Of a stretch of 64,000 bases of DNA, positions 35,101-46,158 are shown piece after piece. How positions within the stretch are numbered: the first letter of the stretch is position 1; each line of letters starts with the position of its first letter. Source of the DNA: Rhipidocladum racemiflorum (Eukaryota; Streptophyta; Magnoliopsida; Poales; Poaceae); contig CM070580.1 of NCBI GenBank assembly GCA_036346355.1, positions 66,046,854-66,110,853 on the forward strand. The letters are read 5' to 3'. Position numbers and translations under genes: made by a program. Below the pieces are notes generated by a model. The model had not been told where the DNA came from. It did no database searches and was given only the letters and a program-made list of their open reading frames with translations.

Positions 35101-35470
35101 CTCTAACGGCAGTAGCTTGAAATTCCACTTTCTTTCCACACGGGCTCTCAACTGAGATAGTCCTTCGTCCACAATCCAATACGGCCTTGTGCTTGGATAA
35201 CCAGTCCATTCCCAAAATAACGTCTAAGGTCTGGGTCTCCAAAATTATAAGGTTCGCTAGGAACTCTATTCCATCTATTAATATTCTCACCCCGGAACAT
35301 CCTACTTTCGTTCGGAGTTCGGAACCAGGGGTTTGAACTAAAAGCATGCACTTAAGTCTTGAAATCCCCAAATCATTTCTAGCAGCAAAGCCTTGCGAAA
35401 CAAACGAATGCGAAGCTCGAGTCAAACAAAGCTGTTGCAGTGCGAGTTAACAAGTAACTTACCCAAGATA
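32181..35470 (-). pseudogene. pol: Family C pol (protease-RT-RNase H-integrase-chromodomain), broken
   Basis: The protease motif HSFVSQGF is at about 35405. The longest open part, 35425-34529, spans protease to RT with ILGMDWLS, LPGMPPDRDIEFVIEL and MCIDYRALNEV. The RT FIDDIL region is near 34490, RNase H near 34076-33800, the integrase zinc finger and core about 33580-33000, and the integrase C-terminus plus chromodomain (QWSNHAESEATWE) at 32903-32181. Frame breaks are frequent, and the plus-strand copy or family consensus shows most of them at CAG/CTG words. Function would be copying and integrating element RNA. Confidence 0.88.
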
Positions 35471-36591
35471 ACGGCGTCGTAGCATTCTGCGGTGCATCTG
35501 CGGTGACATGGTTGACTCGGCCTCTCACCACGCGATGCAGGATGTGGTTCCTGGTGATGGCGTCCTAGCGGGGTGGTTCCTAGATTGAAGCGAATCGGGG
35601 TCACTCCTGCTGTCTTCTTGGACAAGCTGTTGGCAAAGTGTCTGGCTCGTTGCGATTGTAGCAGCGTCTCACTGTTCCTTCTTGTTGCTCGAGCGGCGTT
35701 TCTAGCGGTGGGTGCAGTAGTTCGATTGACGGGTCTTGGTGCTAGTAGCGGTGTCCTTGTTGCATTTTGTGGCTGAAATCGAAGAACTGATTTGGTGCAA
35801 CTCTCGACGCATTGCATTCCCTGGCGTGATCCTTCTTTGTTGCATCCTGCGCTTCTGTTCTCATCCAGTTCCTTGCGCTTGTCCTCAAGAATGAGTGCCT
35901 TATTCACCAACTCTTGGAAATCTGGAAAGGTGTGGGTGATCAGTCCTACTTGTAGTCTGAGTTAAGTCCCTTCATGAAGCGAGACTGCCTGGCTTTATCT
36001 GTCGCTACATCCTCAGTGCGTAGCGTGCTAGGCTGTGAACTTGTTCGGGTAGTCGACCACCGGCTGATTACCTTGCTTGATGCTCTGAACTCCTCCTTCT
36101 TAAGGTCCATGATTCCTTCTCGGCACGTGATACCGACGGAATGCACGTGAACTCTTCCCAAGTGATATCTTGAGGGTTCTCTTGCGTGGCACGAAGTTCT
36201 CCCACCATTCGTGTTTGTTCCTTCCAAGCGATGAGAAGCGTAGAGTACCTTCTCATTTCCTATGCATTGAGCTATGTGTAGCTTCCTCTCAATTGACCTT
36301 AACCAATCATCGGCCTCCAATGGATTGGCATTCCGGAGAAAGTGGGTGGGTGAGTCCTCATGAACTCGATAGTCTTGTATTACGGCGTTGTCCTTGATTA
36401 ACTTGATTAGCGATGGCACAGGCGATGACGTGTTGCATTTGTTGCATCATAGCATGCATCAAGCCGAGTCACGGCGAGCAGAAAAGCTCAAAATTCTGCA
36501 TATCGATGGCGGTCTTTGGTGCTCCATCATTGGGTTCTGTTTGGCGAGAACCACTTCCATTGCTTCCAAAGTTTCCGCAGGTGTTCACCAT
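35471..36591 (-). pseudogene. gag: Family C gag, broken
   Basis: The start is the minus-strand ATG at 36591 (MVNT-type, matching 59652 in the plus-strand copy). The gag domain shows NPLEADDWLRSIERKLH and ENPQDITWEEF, with a GIMDLKKEEFR segment; the zinc knuckle should lie near 35620. The frame shifts several times between 36420 and 35500. Confidence 0.8.
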
Positions 36592-36874
36592 CTGTCCGAT
36601 TTGCTCTAAGTTTTAGAGATGAGGGGAATCAAGAATAGACAAGTAATATGGAACTTATGCGGAGGCGAAAGGTGTAACTTTAAGGTCAACCTTATTATTG
36701 ATACTAATAACTTGGTATGGTTGCTTACAATGCCTAAGGGCCTTGCAACACATCTGCACACTCGACAAATAATGAAAATCCGTCGAACTAACCTTTGAGT
36801 CTAGCAGCGTAAAGGGTGACTCTTTATTCTATGCGTGACTCGGCGAAGGAGTCTCACTATAGAACCTCGCTCAC

Positions 36875-37585
36875 TCATCGAGAAAACCTCACGGCTTTGG
36901 AAATGCGGATCTTTGCGGCATAGCGCGGCAACTTGCCATGTCCGGCAAGCGTGTCATCTGTGGTAGTCGGAAGAAGCGATGTCCTCATCGAGATCGACTC
37001 CTCCGGATCTGGCTCGTGTGGCTCAAATCGCAGCTCTGGTTTTGAGTCCATACCAGCCGTCTCCAACTCGTCAATCCTTCGCGAGAAGGTGTGACTTATA
37101 CTCTTGAGCTTCCCGCCATCATGTTCTTCTTTGTCGTGATCTCCTTGCCCGGGCATACAGTGGCTCCTTGCTTGTATCATCAGTACATCCTCCTGGCGAC
37201 AACAAGTCATTGCCAAGCGTGTAACCATGGCATCCTCATCACAGAATCAGCCCGGGTCAAGAAAGGTTATTGTTCTTGTGGTGATCTTGAACACCGTGCT
37301 CTCAACTCTCTGGCGTGATCACGGGTAATGTGTCGCATTGCTCGTCGTGATACTTCTTGGATACCCATCGCATTATAGACCTCCTGGCGGTGCGGTGTAT
37401 CGAGGCGATTACAGGCCCTTCTTCCTAGCAGTACCTCAATCTTCGCGTCACAAGCCTTGATCAATCACAGCATGCAGTCACTTCCAGCCAGTATTGCGGC
37501 TTCTCAAAATCTCGAGAGTGAAGCATATGCCCAAGGATTCTGCGTGACCAACCTCGAGATCAGCGTAGTTGAACTCTCCCTCCAT
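36875..37585 (-). pseudogene. Extra ORF upstream of family C gag (ORF0-like)
   Basis: The start is the ATG at 37585 (MEGEFN). Readable pieces follow at 37464-37267 (GIQEVSRRAMRHITRDHARE) and 37228-36875 (RRIDELETAG, then an acidic tail). The plus-strand copy at 58653-59262 preserves the middle in one frame. There is no similarity I recognise to capsid or pol. Rice RIRE3/RIRE8-type gypsy elements carry an ORF0 in this position, and the role is unknown. Frameshifts break this copy. Confidence 0.6.
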
Positions 37586-37784
37586 CTGTCACAAGAGTGC
37601 TCTCGTAAGAACTTCGAAATTTTTAAATCGTGACAAGGTAAGGAATATTCAGCAAGAGACAAGGAAAGAGAGAGAGGGTAAGTCGAGATGTCATTTCTTA
37701 TCTTGACAAATTTTTAGCTTTAGAAAATAGGTTTTATCCTCACTCGACCATTCTAGCTTAGGGTTGAGCCTCACGGTCAAGTAT

Positions 37785-37796
37785 GGCTCGATACCA
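37785..37796 (-). other. Primer binding site of the reverse-oriented family C element
   Basis: The minus strand reads TGGTATCGAGCC, the tRNA-Met site TGGTATCAGAGCC with CAGAG shortened to CGAG. The same type of change recurs throughout this region. The leader 37586-37784 is non-coding. Confidence 0.8.
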
Positions 37797-37800
37797 CCTT

Positions 37801-40800
37801 CGTCGGGACCCGGATTGCAAATCAGGACCCTCTGTGTATTCGGCACTAGTCGAGGAGCAGCTAGTGCACACGAGTCTTAACATCAGGTAAATATCACAAT
37901 CATACCACTCGATACTAATAAAGTACTTTAATTAAATAGCCAAGTTTACTCGACCTTATGTTCAAGTTACAAATATATGCCTCCCAGGTAGAAACTTATT
38001 CGAGAGAGAAATAATAGCGGCGGAAAATCAAATAACTTCGTGGCGCCATCCGGTATACGAGACAGCCAGGCTGGGCTCGCTTCCCTAAGTGAGCCGGATC
38101 CTCTTGGAGTTCCTCCTCCAAAGTGGTGTAATCTCCTCTTCAAGCGGTGTTGTATTATGGCAAGGGTGAGTACTTGGTACTCGACAAGTCATACTGAATC
38201 TGACTAATATACTACATGCATGGCTTAATACAAAGGAGTGGCTCAAGGTATATTTCACGATGTGAAACATTTGACAAGTAATATAAGTAGATTAAAGCGA
38301 TAAGAAATAAGTAAAGCATAAATAACTTTTCAAGGAGTTTAACAAACATCTTTCCCATCCTAATCCACATTTCCATCAACATCATTATTAATTCAACAAC
38401 CTCTCCAAACCAAGTTATTTTTGAGAAAAATCTAACCCTTATTGTAATTCGGCGATGTCAATCCACATGAGACACGGCTATTCGAATAGATTCTACACTC
38501 TGCGAGAGGTTATGCACTTTACCCACAAGATCTGAGTCAAACACCACAAAGGCGAGTTCAGTAACAAAGTCTTTGGAAACCTCTAACAATACAAGTGGTC
38601 CTCCCGGTTATTGCACACTAACCCTTCCCTTAGCTAAGGCGAAGTTTAGGCCAATCAACCGGTTAGATGGAGTACTGGCGCCCGATCGCTCCCCATACAA
38701 CTTACACAAAGGGTGTAGTTGACCTCTGAGTCCGCAGTGCGTTATTAGCAACCAATCAGCTAGGTCCGTCCATTCTGGACATGTGGTTGCACGTTAGACC
38801 AGTTCAAGGCTTGCAAGGTTAAGTCCTTAGGGTGACGAGGCAAGACTACAGAAGAACAAATCATCCTCCCAATGTCTGTGGCCCGGCCCTGAATATTCTT
38901 GCCACATGCTTGTCGAAAACTATTTATCAACTTGATTGATTACCATGCACCACGTGCCATCAACATCACATGATACTTTTCCAAAACATATTTCAATATA
39001 TCATTAAGTCAATATTAACATTTGATTGTCCAAATTCATGTCATGAGCACGTACTTGGCAGTCTAAGCGATATACTACAACGATCTACAAACCCATGTTG
39101 GCAATTTAGTAATGTCAACTAGTAATCCACACTAGGGTGACAAGGGTCATGTCACATATTTAAGAAATCAAGGTGTCATCTGACAAATTGGTATTTATCT
39201 AATTCCCCGAAATCTAAATAAAGTATTTTCTAATTGAACTAGCATGCAATAGGTTAAATCAAAATAGGTTTCAAAATAGGATCAACATGGTCAAAGCACA
39301 ACTTGCCTTCAAAAGTACTTGCTCTTGGTCTTGAGTTGGATCTGAGTCAATACTTCTCCTTGAATCCTATGGCACTTCAACGTCTACTCGTAAAAGCGTG
39401 CAAATAGCAAATACACAAATAAACAATAGGCAAAAAGTGTCCAAACATCCAAATAAAATCCATAAACAGACGAACATAATTTTATGAATTTTTAGAAAGC
39501 TGGAATAAATCAAATTTGGAGTTAAAATGCAAAAGTTATGATTATTTAAAGTTTAAATAATCAATTAAATAATTTTACAGAGAAAAACTTTAGTCAAAAA
39601 TTAAATAAAATTCATATTTAGGTAGGTCTCAATTTTATACAAATTTAGAAATTTGAATCACTCAAATAGGAGTTGAAGCCTTAAAAGTTATAGCGTTTGA
39701 AGTTTGAAACAAAATCACGAAATCATTATTTCGAATTAATAAATCATTTTCTTTTCGAAATTAATTATTGCGTCGGCTGGACAAATGTCAGACCTGCGAT
39801 TGGTTGGTGGCGTCGTGATCCATGGACTTGGTCACGCTCGGCTCCGGGTCTCCGTGGACTCAGTCCCACGGCTCCTGTGTCAGCGAGTGGGTCCCCTGGG
39901 TAGCGTCATTCTTGGCGTCGGCGAGAGGCTCGACCAGTCTGACAGTGGGACTGGCAGGCGTCATGGGTGGCGTCGCGGTGCGATCGGCCTAACCAGCGGG
40001 CGGCGTGTCGATGACCAGCGTCGCCGCGTGGCGGCGGTTCGGCTCCCTGGACACGTGTACGATCGTGGCCGTTGGTTTGAAAATCAGCGGCTGGGATTGG
40101 GTTTGGGCCTCATGTGCAGAAGCGCGCGTGGCGGTCGTGGGCCGTTGGATCTTGATCAGCGGTCGAGATCAATCTAACCTGGTGCGATTCTTGCTCGTGG
40201 CGCCCTTTAAGCCGTTGGATCTAGATCCAGCGGTTGGGATGATCTAGAGATTTTCATGGGAAACTCACGAGGTAGCGTGGCGCGATCGGGCCTTTGGATC
40301 TTGATCGGACGGTTTGTAGGCTTCGGGGTCGGCGATAGCTTCACGCGGAATTGCGAGTGCCCGTGGCGAGGCGGTGACCACGAGCAGCGTTGGGGCGTGC
40401 TCCGTGAGGTGAAAGAGTCTCGCGCGCGACTCTGTTATTCGGAAGCCAGGCTCGGCGGCGGAGAAACGGCGACAGCCCGGCGGAATCAGCGTTGCCATGG
40501 CGAGCGAATTCCAACTCACGTGAGATGGCTTGGGGGCATGGAGTGCGCACGGAAGAGGGCAACCTCGAGGCGATGTCTCGCGCATTAAATAACCGGGATG
40601 CGCTCACAAATCGGAACCCTAACGAGACCACGGCGGCTACGCGGCGGAGGAATCCGGCTCGGACTTGGCGGGGACGGCGACGGAGAACCGAATCCACGTG
40701 GCGCGATCGGCCAGTCCGCGATCGCGCGGGCACGATCGGACCCGACCGGTTTATTTCGAACCTATACGGTCCAATCCGACCGTTGGATTCCGATCCAAGC

Positions 40801-41211
40801 GGTCGGGATCGAGTAGGGTTAGGGCGGGTTTGGTCGAGTCGATTGGCTCGGTCGGACTCGAGTCCGACTCGGGTTCCGACTCGGTCGGATGAACAGTACT
40901 CGACCCAAGTTGATTTTCCAGCGATTTAATATTTAAAATAATTCCCAGAAATTCATTTAATTCATTAAAAATATCAAAAGACTCAGAAAAATTCCAAAAA
41001 ATTCTGGAAAATATTTTAGGGTATTTGGGACTCAAATAAAATATTTCCAACAAAATTTTATTTGCAAAATTAAATTCTTTAATTATTTCAAAATGGAATA
41101 AATTCAAATAAATTCCAAATAAATCCAAATAATTTCCAGAAAATTCCAAAAATTCACCAAAGTGCCAAATCACACATGAATTTAAGAAAAGCAAAATTTT
41201 GGGGTGTTACA
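37801..41211 (-). repeat. Family C 5' LTR (right side)
   Basis: It is 3411 bp and colinear with 28628-32134. It differs by many 1-4 base changes centred on CAG or CTG (for example TTCAGCAC to TTCGGCAC, CACACAGTC to CACACGAGTC). The left base of its edge reads C instead of T. AT-rich parts between such words are almost identical to the other LTR. Confidence 0.92.
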
Positions 41212-41216
41212 GTTCA
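41212..41216. other. Target site duplication, right copy
   Basis: GTTCA repeats the left flank at 28623-28627 and restarts the interrupted RT sequence. Confidence 0.95.
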
Positions 41217-43450
41217 GCAAGTGCGAATTTTGGCTGAAGGAGGTGTCTTTCTTGGGGCATGTCCTTTCCGAGCGAGGTGTCGCTGTTGACCCAAGTAAGG
41301 TACAGGATGTCCTCAAGTGGGAGCAACCCAAAGGCGATACCAAGAGATTCGTAGTTTTCTTGGGCTTGCCGGCTATTATCGCCGCTTCATCCTAGACTTT
41401 TCCAAGATCGCCAAGCCTATGGCGGAGCCGAAGAAGGGTCTTTGAGTTCAAATGGTCAGCTGGCTATGAGCGAGCATTCCAGACCCTAAAGCAACGCCTG
41501 ACTACAGCTCCTGTCCTCACACAACCGGACATCCGCAAACTGTTTGATATTTACTGTGATGCATCAGGCATCGGCCTTGGTTGCGTGCTTATGCAGGAAA
41601 GTCAGGTTGTTGCCTATGCGTCTCGACGGTTGAAGCATCACGTAGAGCACTACCCAACCCATGACTTGGAGCTTGCTGCAGTGGTCCATGCTTTAAAAAT
41701 TTGGCGCCACTATCTCCTGGGGAACAAGTGTAATGTCTATACCGATCACAAGAGTCTCAAATACATCTTCACTCAGGCCGATCTGAATATGAGGCAGCGA
41801 AGATGGCTTGAGTTGATCAAAGACTACAGTTTGGAAGTGCATTACCACCCAGGAAAAGTTAATGTGGTGGATGATGAGTTGAGTCGCAAGGCTCGATGCA
41901 ACTGCCTCACTCTTCAACCCCGGAGTGCCACTCTTTGTGAGGAATTTCAGAAGCTCAACCTGGAGATGGTTGAAGAGGGTTCCTTAGCTAACCTGGAGTT
42001 GAATTCCACGCTGTTGGATCGGATTAAGGAAGCACAAAAGGGAGACAGTGACGTTGCCCAAATACGCAGCAGAATGGGTTCCGGCCAAGCCACTGACTTC
42101 CATCTTGATGATCGTGGAACTTTGTGGTTCGGTGAGCGCTTGGTCATCCCCGAAAACCAAGAGTTACGAAGAAAGATTCTTGATGAGGCCCATAATTCTT
42201 TGCTCACCATTCATCCGGGCAGCAACAAAATGTACCAAGACCTGAAACAACGGTTTTGGTGGACTCGCATGAAGCGTGAAATTGCTCGTTGTGTGGCCGA
42301 ATGCGATGTCTGCAGAAGGGTGAAGGCGGAACATCTTAAGCCAGCTGGTACTCTTCAGCCACTATCCATTCCCAGCTGGAAGTGGGAAGATATCGGCATG
42401 GATTTCATCACCGGGTTGCCAACGACTTCCTCAAGTCATGACTCAATCTGGGTTATAGTTGACCGGTTGACGAAGTCCGCACATTTTCTAGCCGTTTGCA
42501 CCACCTATCCAACCAAGCGGTATGCGGAACTGTACATCTCCCGGATTGTGTGCCTTCATGGAGTGCCCAAGTGGATAGTTTCAGATCGGGGCTCTCAGTT
42601 CGTTTCCCGGTTCTGGAGAAGTTTGCATACGGATTTGGGCACCAAGCTGTTACACAGCTCAGCATATCATCCGCAAACTGACGGACAGACCGAGTGGGTC
42701 AATCAGATCCTCGAGGACATGTTGAGGGCTTGTGTTCTGTCTTATGGGAAGAAGTGGGATGAGTGTCTTCCATTTACTGAGTTTGCTTACAACAACAGCT
42801 ACCAAACCAGCATCAAAATGTCTTCGTTTAAAGCACTTTATGGTCGTAGCTGTCGGACACCTCTGAATTGGTCCGAAAGTGGAGAACGACCATTCTTTGG
42901 CCCTGATGTGGTTCAAGCGGCAGAAGAAAAGGTGAAGACCGTACAGGAAAATCTGAAGATAGCACAATCGCGGCAGAAGAGCTATGCTGATCGCCGTAGG
43001 AGGCCTCTCTCTTTCGACGTTGGTGATTACGTCTATCTGAAGGTGTCTCCTCTCTGGGGCACCCGTCGCTTCGGAATCAAAGGAAAGTTAGCACCTCGCG
43101 ACATAGGACCTTTCCAGATCCTTGCGAAGCGTGGTCAAGTGGCATACCGGCTAGAGCTTCCTCCCTCTCTGGCAATGGTCCACGATGTCTTCCACATATC
43201 TCAGTTAAAGAAGTGCCTCCGTACTCCTTTTGAGTCACTGGAGGTGGATGAACTCGAAGTCCAGCCTGAACCTGATCTGTCTTATCAAGAGCATCCCATT
43301 CGGGTTTTGGACAAAACTGAACGCAAGACCCGTCGACGGACTCTTAAGTTTTACAAGATTTAGTGGAGCAATCACACTGAAGATGAAGCTACTTGGGAGC
43401 CCGAAGATCGTTTAAGAGCCGAGTATCCCGAGTTCTTCCAAGCCATGTGA
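41212..43450 (+). pseudogene. pol: Family B RT C-terminus-RNase H-integrase-chromodomain, right part of the split copy
   Basis: RT resumes with FSKCEFWLKEVSFLGHVLSE. Two clusters of small changes at 41332-41349 and 41422-41444 shift the frame relative to 21124-21235. From 41585 the frame is open for 592 codons: RNase H, integrase zinc finger (H..H..CDVC), the core with DIGMDFITGLP and SDRGSQF, and the C-terminal region. The chromodomain is cut by TAG at 43361, where the first copy has CAG. The remaining chromodomain codons run on to TGA at 43448. The integrase frameshift of the first copy is absent here. Confidence 0.9.
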
Positions 43451-43550
43451 GTAACCGTGTTCAGTTCTTTGCGATTCCCAGCATGTCGGTTAGCGTATCC
43501 GTATTCCACCCTGTCTATGCGCCTGTCGTGAATCTCGGGGCGAGATTCCT

Positions 43551-43566
43551 TTAAGGTGGGAGGGTT
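43551..43566 (+). other. Polypurine tract of family B, second copy
   Basis: TTAAGGTGGGAGGGTT directly precedes TGTCAAGG at 43567, identical to 23341-23356. Confidence 0.8.
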
Positions 43567-45450
43567 TGTCAAGGCCCTCAACTTCTAATTTCTGGGACAT
43601 CCGGAGTATCCGGATTAAATGTTTGAAGTATCCGGATATAACCCGGAATGTCCGGACAAAATGTCCGGAGTATCCAAGTTAGTGCTACCGAACACCTCAA
43701 CCCGGAGTATCCGGACCAAATTATCCGGAGTGTCCGGGGTGTCCGGAATTAGTTTTACCGAAGACCCCAACCCGGAGTCTCCGGGTTAATTGTCCGGAGA
43801 GTCCGGACTGTGCGGGGGTTTGGCATAAAACTCCATTTCGTGGCTCCTCACTCATTCCTTCTTCCACCCATTGCTCCCCACTGCTCGTGTGTCTCTCCTC
43901 CACCCCACCCACGTCTCCGGTGACCTCCCGTGGCTCCTCCCCGGCGATTTCCTCACCCCGGTGACCTCAAGTTCCTCCCCAAGCCGGCGTCACCTTCTTT
44001 CTCCCCGGCTTCCTCTTCCTCTCCTTCATCCCTATTGAAGGTGAGGCCTCTCCTCTGAGTCTATTTGTGGGTTCTTGGGTTCTAAGGAGTCCTTGGGGGT
44101 TGGATTTGTGGTTAGGTTTGTAGATTTGGGGTTGGAATGAACTTTGGGAATGTTAGGGTTTTCGTTGGGTGGTTTGATTTTGGAGTGGTTTGGGCAATGT
44201 TGGGTGCTAGGGCTGTAGATCGGGGTTGGCTGGTGCCATTCTAAGCACCGGATTGAGTTTGGGCCGTGAGCCACCCAAGCGTGCTTCGTTTCGTCGTGGT
44301 TTGGGCTAACCTTGGAGCCTCTCCGGCCTAGCCACGTGTAGGAAAGTCGTAGATCGGGCCGTCGCGAAGTAGTGAGACTTGGGGACACCTCCGTGTTGTG
44401 CGCCGTCTTCCAAGCCCTGGGCCATCCGGAGTGTCCGGCCAAATGGTCCGGACTGTCAGGGTTGTTCGGACTGTCCGGATGTTAAACCCGGATTGTCCGG
44501 GTTTACCTGTTCGGTTCGGTGGGGGAAGTTGTTGTAAACCGTTGTTTTGCAATTGTGTTTTGTTTCATTGCATTGCATGCATCTTACTCTTGCATTATGT
44601 TCGTATAGAGAACGAGACCGCGGTGACTGAAGTGACCGTGGTTGAGGGGATTGCCGACGAGCAACTTGTCGCCGATCCACCAGCAGAAGCACATGGCAAG
44701 CACCTACGCATCTTGAACCAAATGTGTAATTTTCTTTTGCGAATAAACTGCTTACTAGATGTTTAAGTGTTGCATTAGGAATTGAAATGTGGGATAGGCT
44801 AGATCCTAATTGCTGCATGTGCCATCCTTGACACTTGTCAAACACCTCCTTTGGAGCTAGACTATGGGTATAAGTTGTGTCATGCTTAGTGTGCTTAGAG
44901 GTCGAGATTGGGCCAAGTGGTGGATGGTTCCACCGCTTGAGAACTTCCCCTTTACATTCTATGGAACGTTTTGGTTATGGTTATATTGTGGGAAAAGGTA
45001 TAAATGGAGACCGGGCAGGAGAGTTGGACATTTGGGTAAGGAGACCCAAATGTGGTAGTCCCGCCTGAGTCAGCTAAGGACCGATCCGATGTTTAACTGT
45101 GGCCGAGCACACCTTGGTTGATCGCATGCCGGTATGGGACGGTAAAGCTATTCTTTTATCGCATGGGCCGCTCGAGGGGGTGCTAGGTGCTCGGACCGCA
45201 TGAAGATGTCCCCAACGATTTGGTATGGATGAGAGGATGGTTGACACGAGGTTCTTTGTGGCACGTGTCGTGCGATTAATGCTTCCCTGCAGGGTTAAAT
45301 AAGCGATTCGAATTGCCGCGCTCTCGGATATGAGCACGCTTGGTTATCTGTTACTACACGTAGTAATAACTTGAACTGAAGTTCGCCTTTGGGCTTGAGC
45401 TCGTAAGTGTTATGAGATCTATTGCTTTGTTAATATTAAATGTTGAACTC
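43567..45450 (+). repeat. Family B 3' LTR, interrupted by a Tat element
   Basis: It is nearly identical to 23357-25239 and stops at TTGAACTC, where the shared LTR continues CAATCTAG. A Tat-type LTR starts in the next base. The TATA position reads CATAAAA (43824-43830). Confidence 0.9.
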
Positions 45451-45797
45451 TGACGAATACCCGTACCATAGGTACCCCCGCCCAAAAGACGCGACGGGGC
45501 CGACTCCAGCGCCGAGGCCCAAAGTCACGACCGCCGGGCAAAGTCCGAAACCACGACCAGGTCTCCGATATCCCAGAGAAGCGACGGCATTTATTGCGTA
45601 TATAAAGGGGGGAGGGGCGAGCATGTAAAGGGGACGAACGATCAAGAATCAATACAACCCACCTCACACGAATCGAGTAGGGGCGTTACTGCTGAACGAT
45701 ATAAAAACCAGGCCTCTTGAGTCGACCATTCGGGGAGAGGGAGCGCGCGACCCCCTCCGACCATAAATTCGTATTGCCGGTGCACGAAACACCGACA
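45451..45797 (+). repeat. 5' LTR of the Tat element
   Basis: The 347-bp LTR runs from TGACGAATACCCG to ACACCGACA. The TATA box is at 45600. The 3' LTR is not in the window, so divergence cannot be read. Confidence 0.82.
45600..45606 (+). promoter_or_regulatory. TATA box of the Tat LTR
   Basis: ATATAAA is followed by a G-rich run and lies about 190 bases before the LTR end. Confidence 0.65.
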
Positions 45798-45799
45798 GT

Positions 45800-45817
45800 T
45801 GGCGCGCCAGGTAGGGG
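45800..45817 (+). other. Primer binding site of the Tat element
   Basis: TGGCGCGCCAGGTAGGGG starts two bases after the LTR end. This primer-site form is common in Tat-lineage elements of grasses and differs from the tRNA-Met type used by the other elements here. Confidence 0.8.
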
Positions 45818-46158
45818 CTCTCGCGCGTCTTCACCGACATCCTCATCTTCGGATTCCCATCTTCTTCCCCGATGGCTTTTTTCGCCCGCAACGACTCGCC
45901 GGCGTCGAGGGGCTGGATCCGCTTCGGAGCCCTCGACTTCATCATCCCCACGGCGAGAGCTTGTCCTCGTCCCGCCACCCTCCGAGACCGGGCGCCCTCC
46001 ACGAAGCTTAGATGTGGTCGCCGACGTTCTCGGCAACCTCCGCCTCGAGACCCGCTCACGGGCCTCCTCGGCGGCCTCGTCGCTGACGGCACCGTCTCCG
46101 GCAACACCACGCGCAACTTCGCCACGAGCAAGGATCTCGCCCTCGCAGTTCCCGGCTC
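45818..46158 (+). other. Leader of the Tat element
   Basis: The stretch is GC-rich and lies between primer site and the gag ATG. Open frames exist on both strands because of base composition. None shows a domain. Confidence 0.45.

Larger units (their letters stand above)
28628..41211 (-). mobile_element. Family C gypsy element, complete, nested in family B RT
   Basis: It is 12,584 bp with two LTRs (28628-32134 and 37801-41211), a minus-strand polypurine tract beside the left LTR, pol, gag and an extra upstream ORF reading leftwards, and a primer site beside the right LTR. It is flanked by GTTCA. The coding regions contain many small indels, most of them at CAG/CTG words, so the copy is broken as sequenced. 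The chromodomain places it among chromoviruses. Confidence 0.93.
23357..45450 (+). mobile_element. Second family B gypsy element, interrupted by a nested element
   Basis: Its parts are 5' LTR 23357-26106, internal region 26107-28627 and 41212-43566, and a 3' LTR that begins at 43567 and stops at 45450 where a Tat element is inserted. Removing the nested family C element (28628-41211) and one copy of its duplication restores colinearity with 19138-23240. Several point nonsense mutations and local indels make it defective. Confidence 0.88.
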
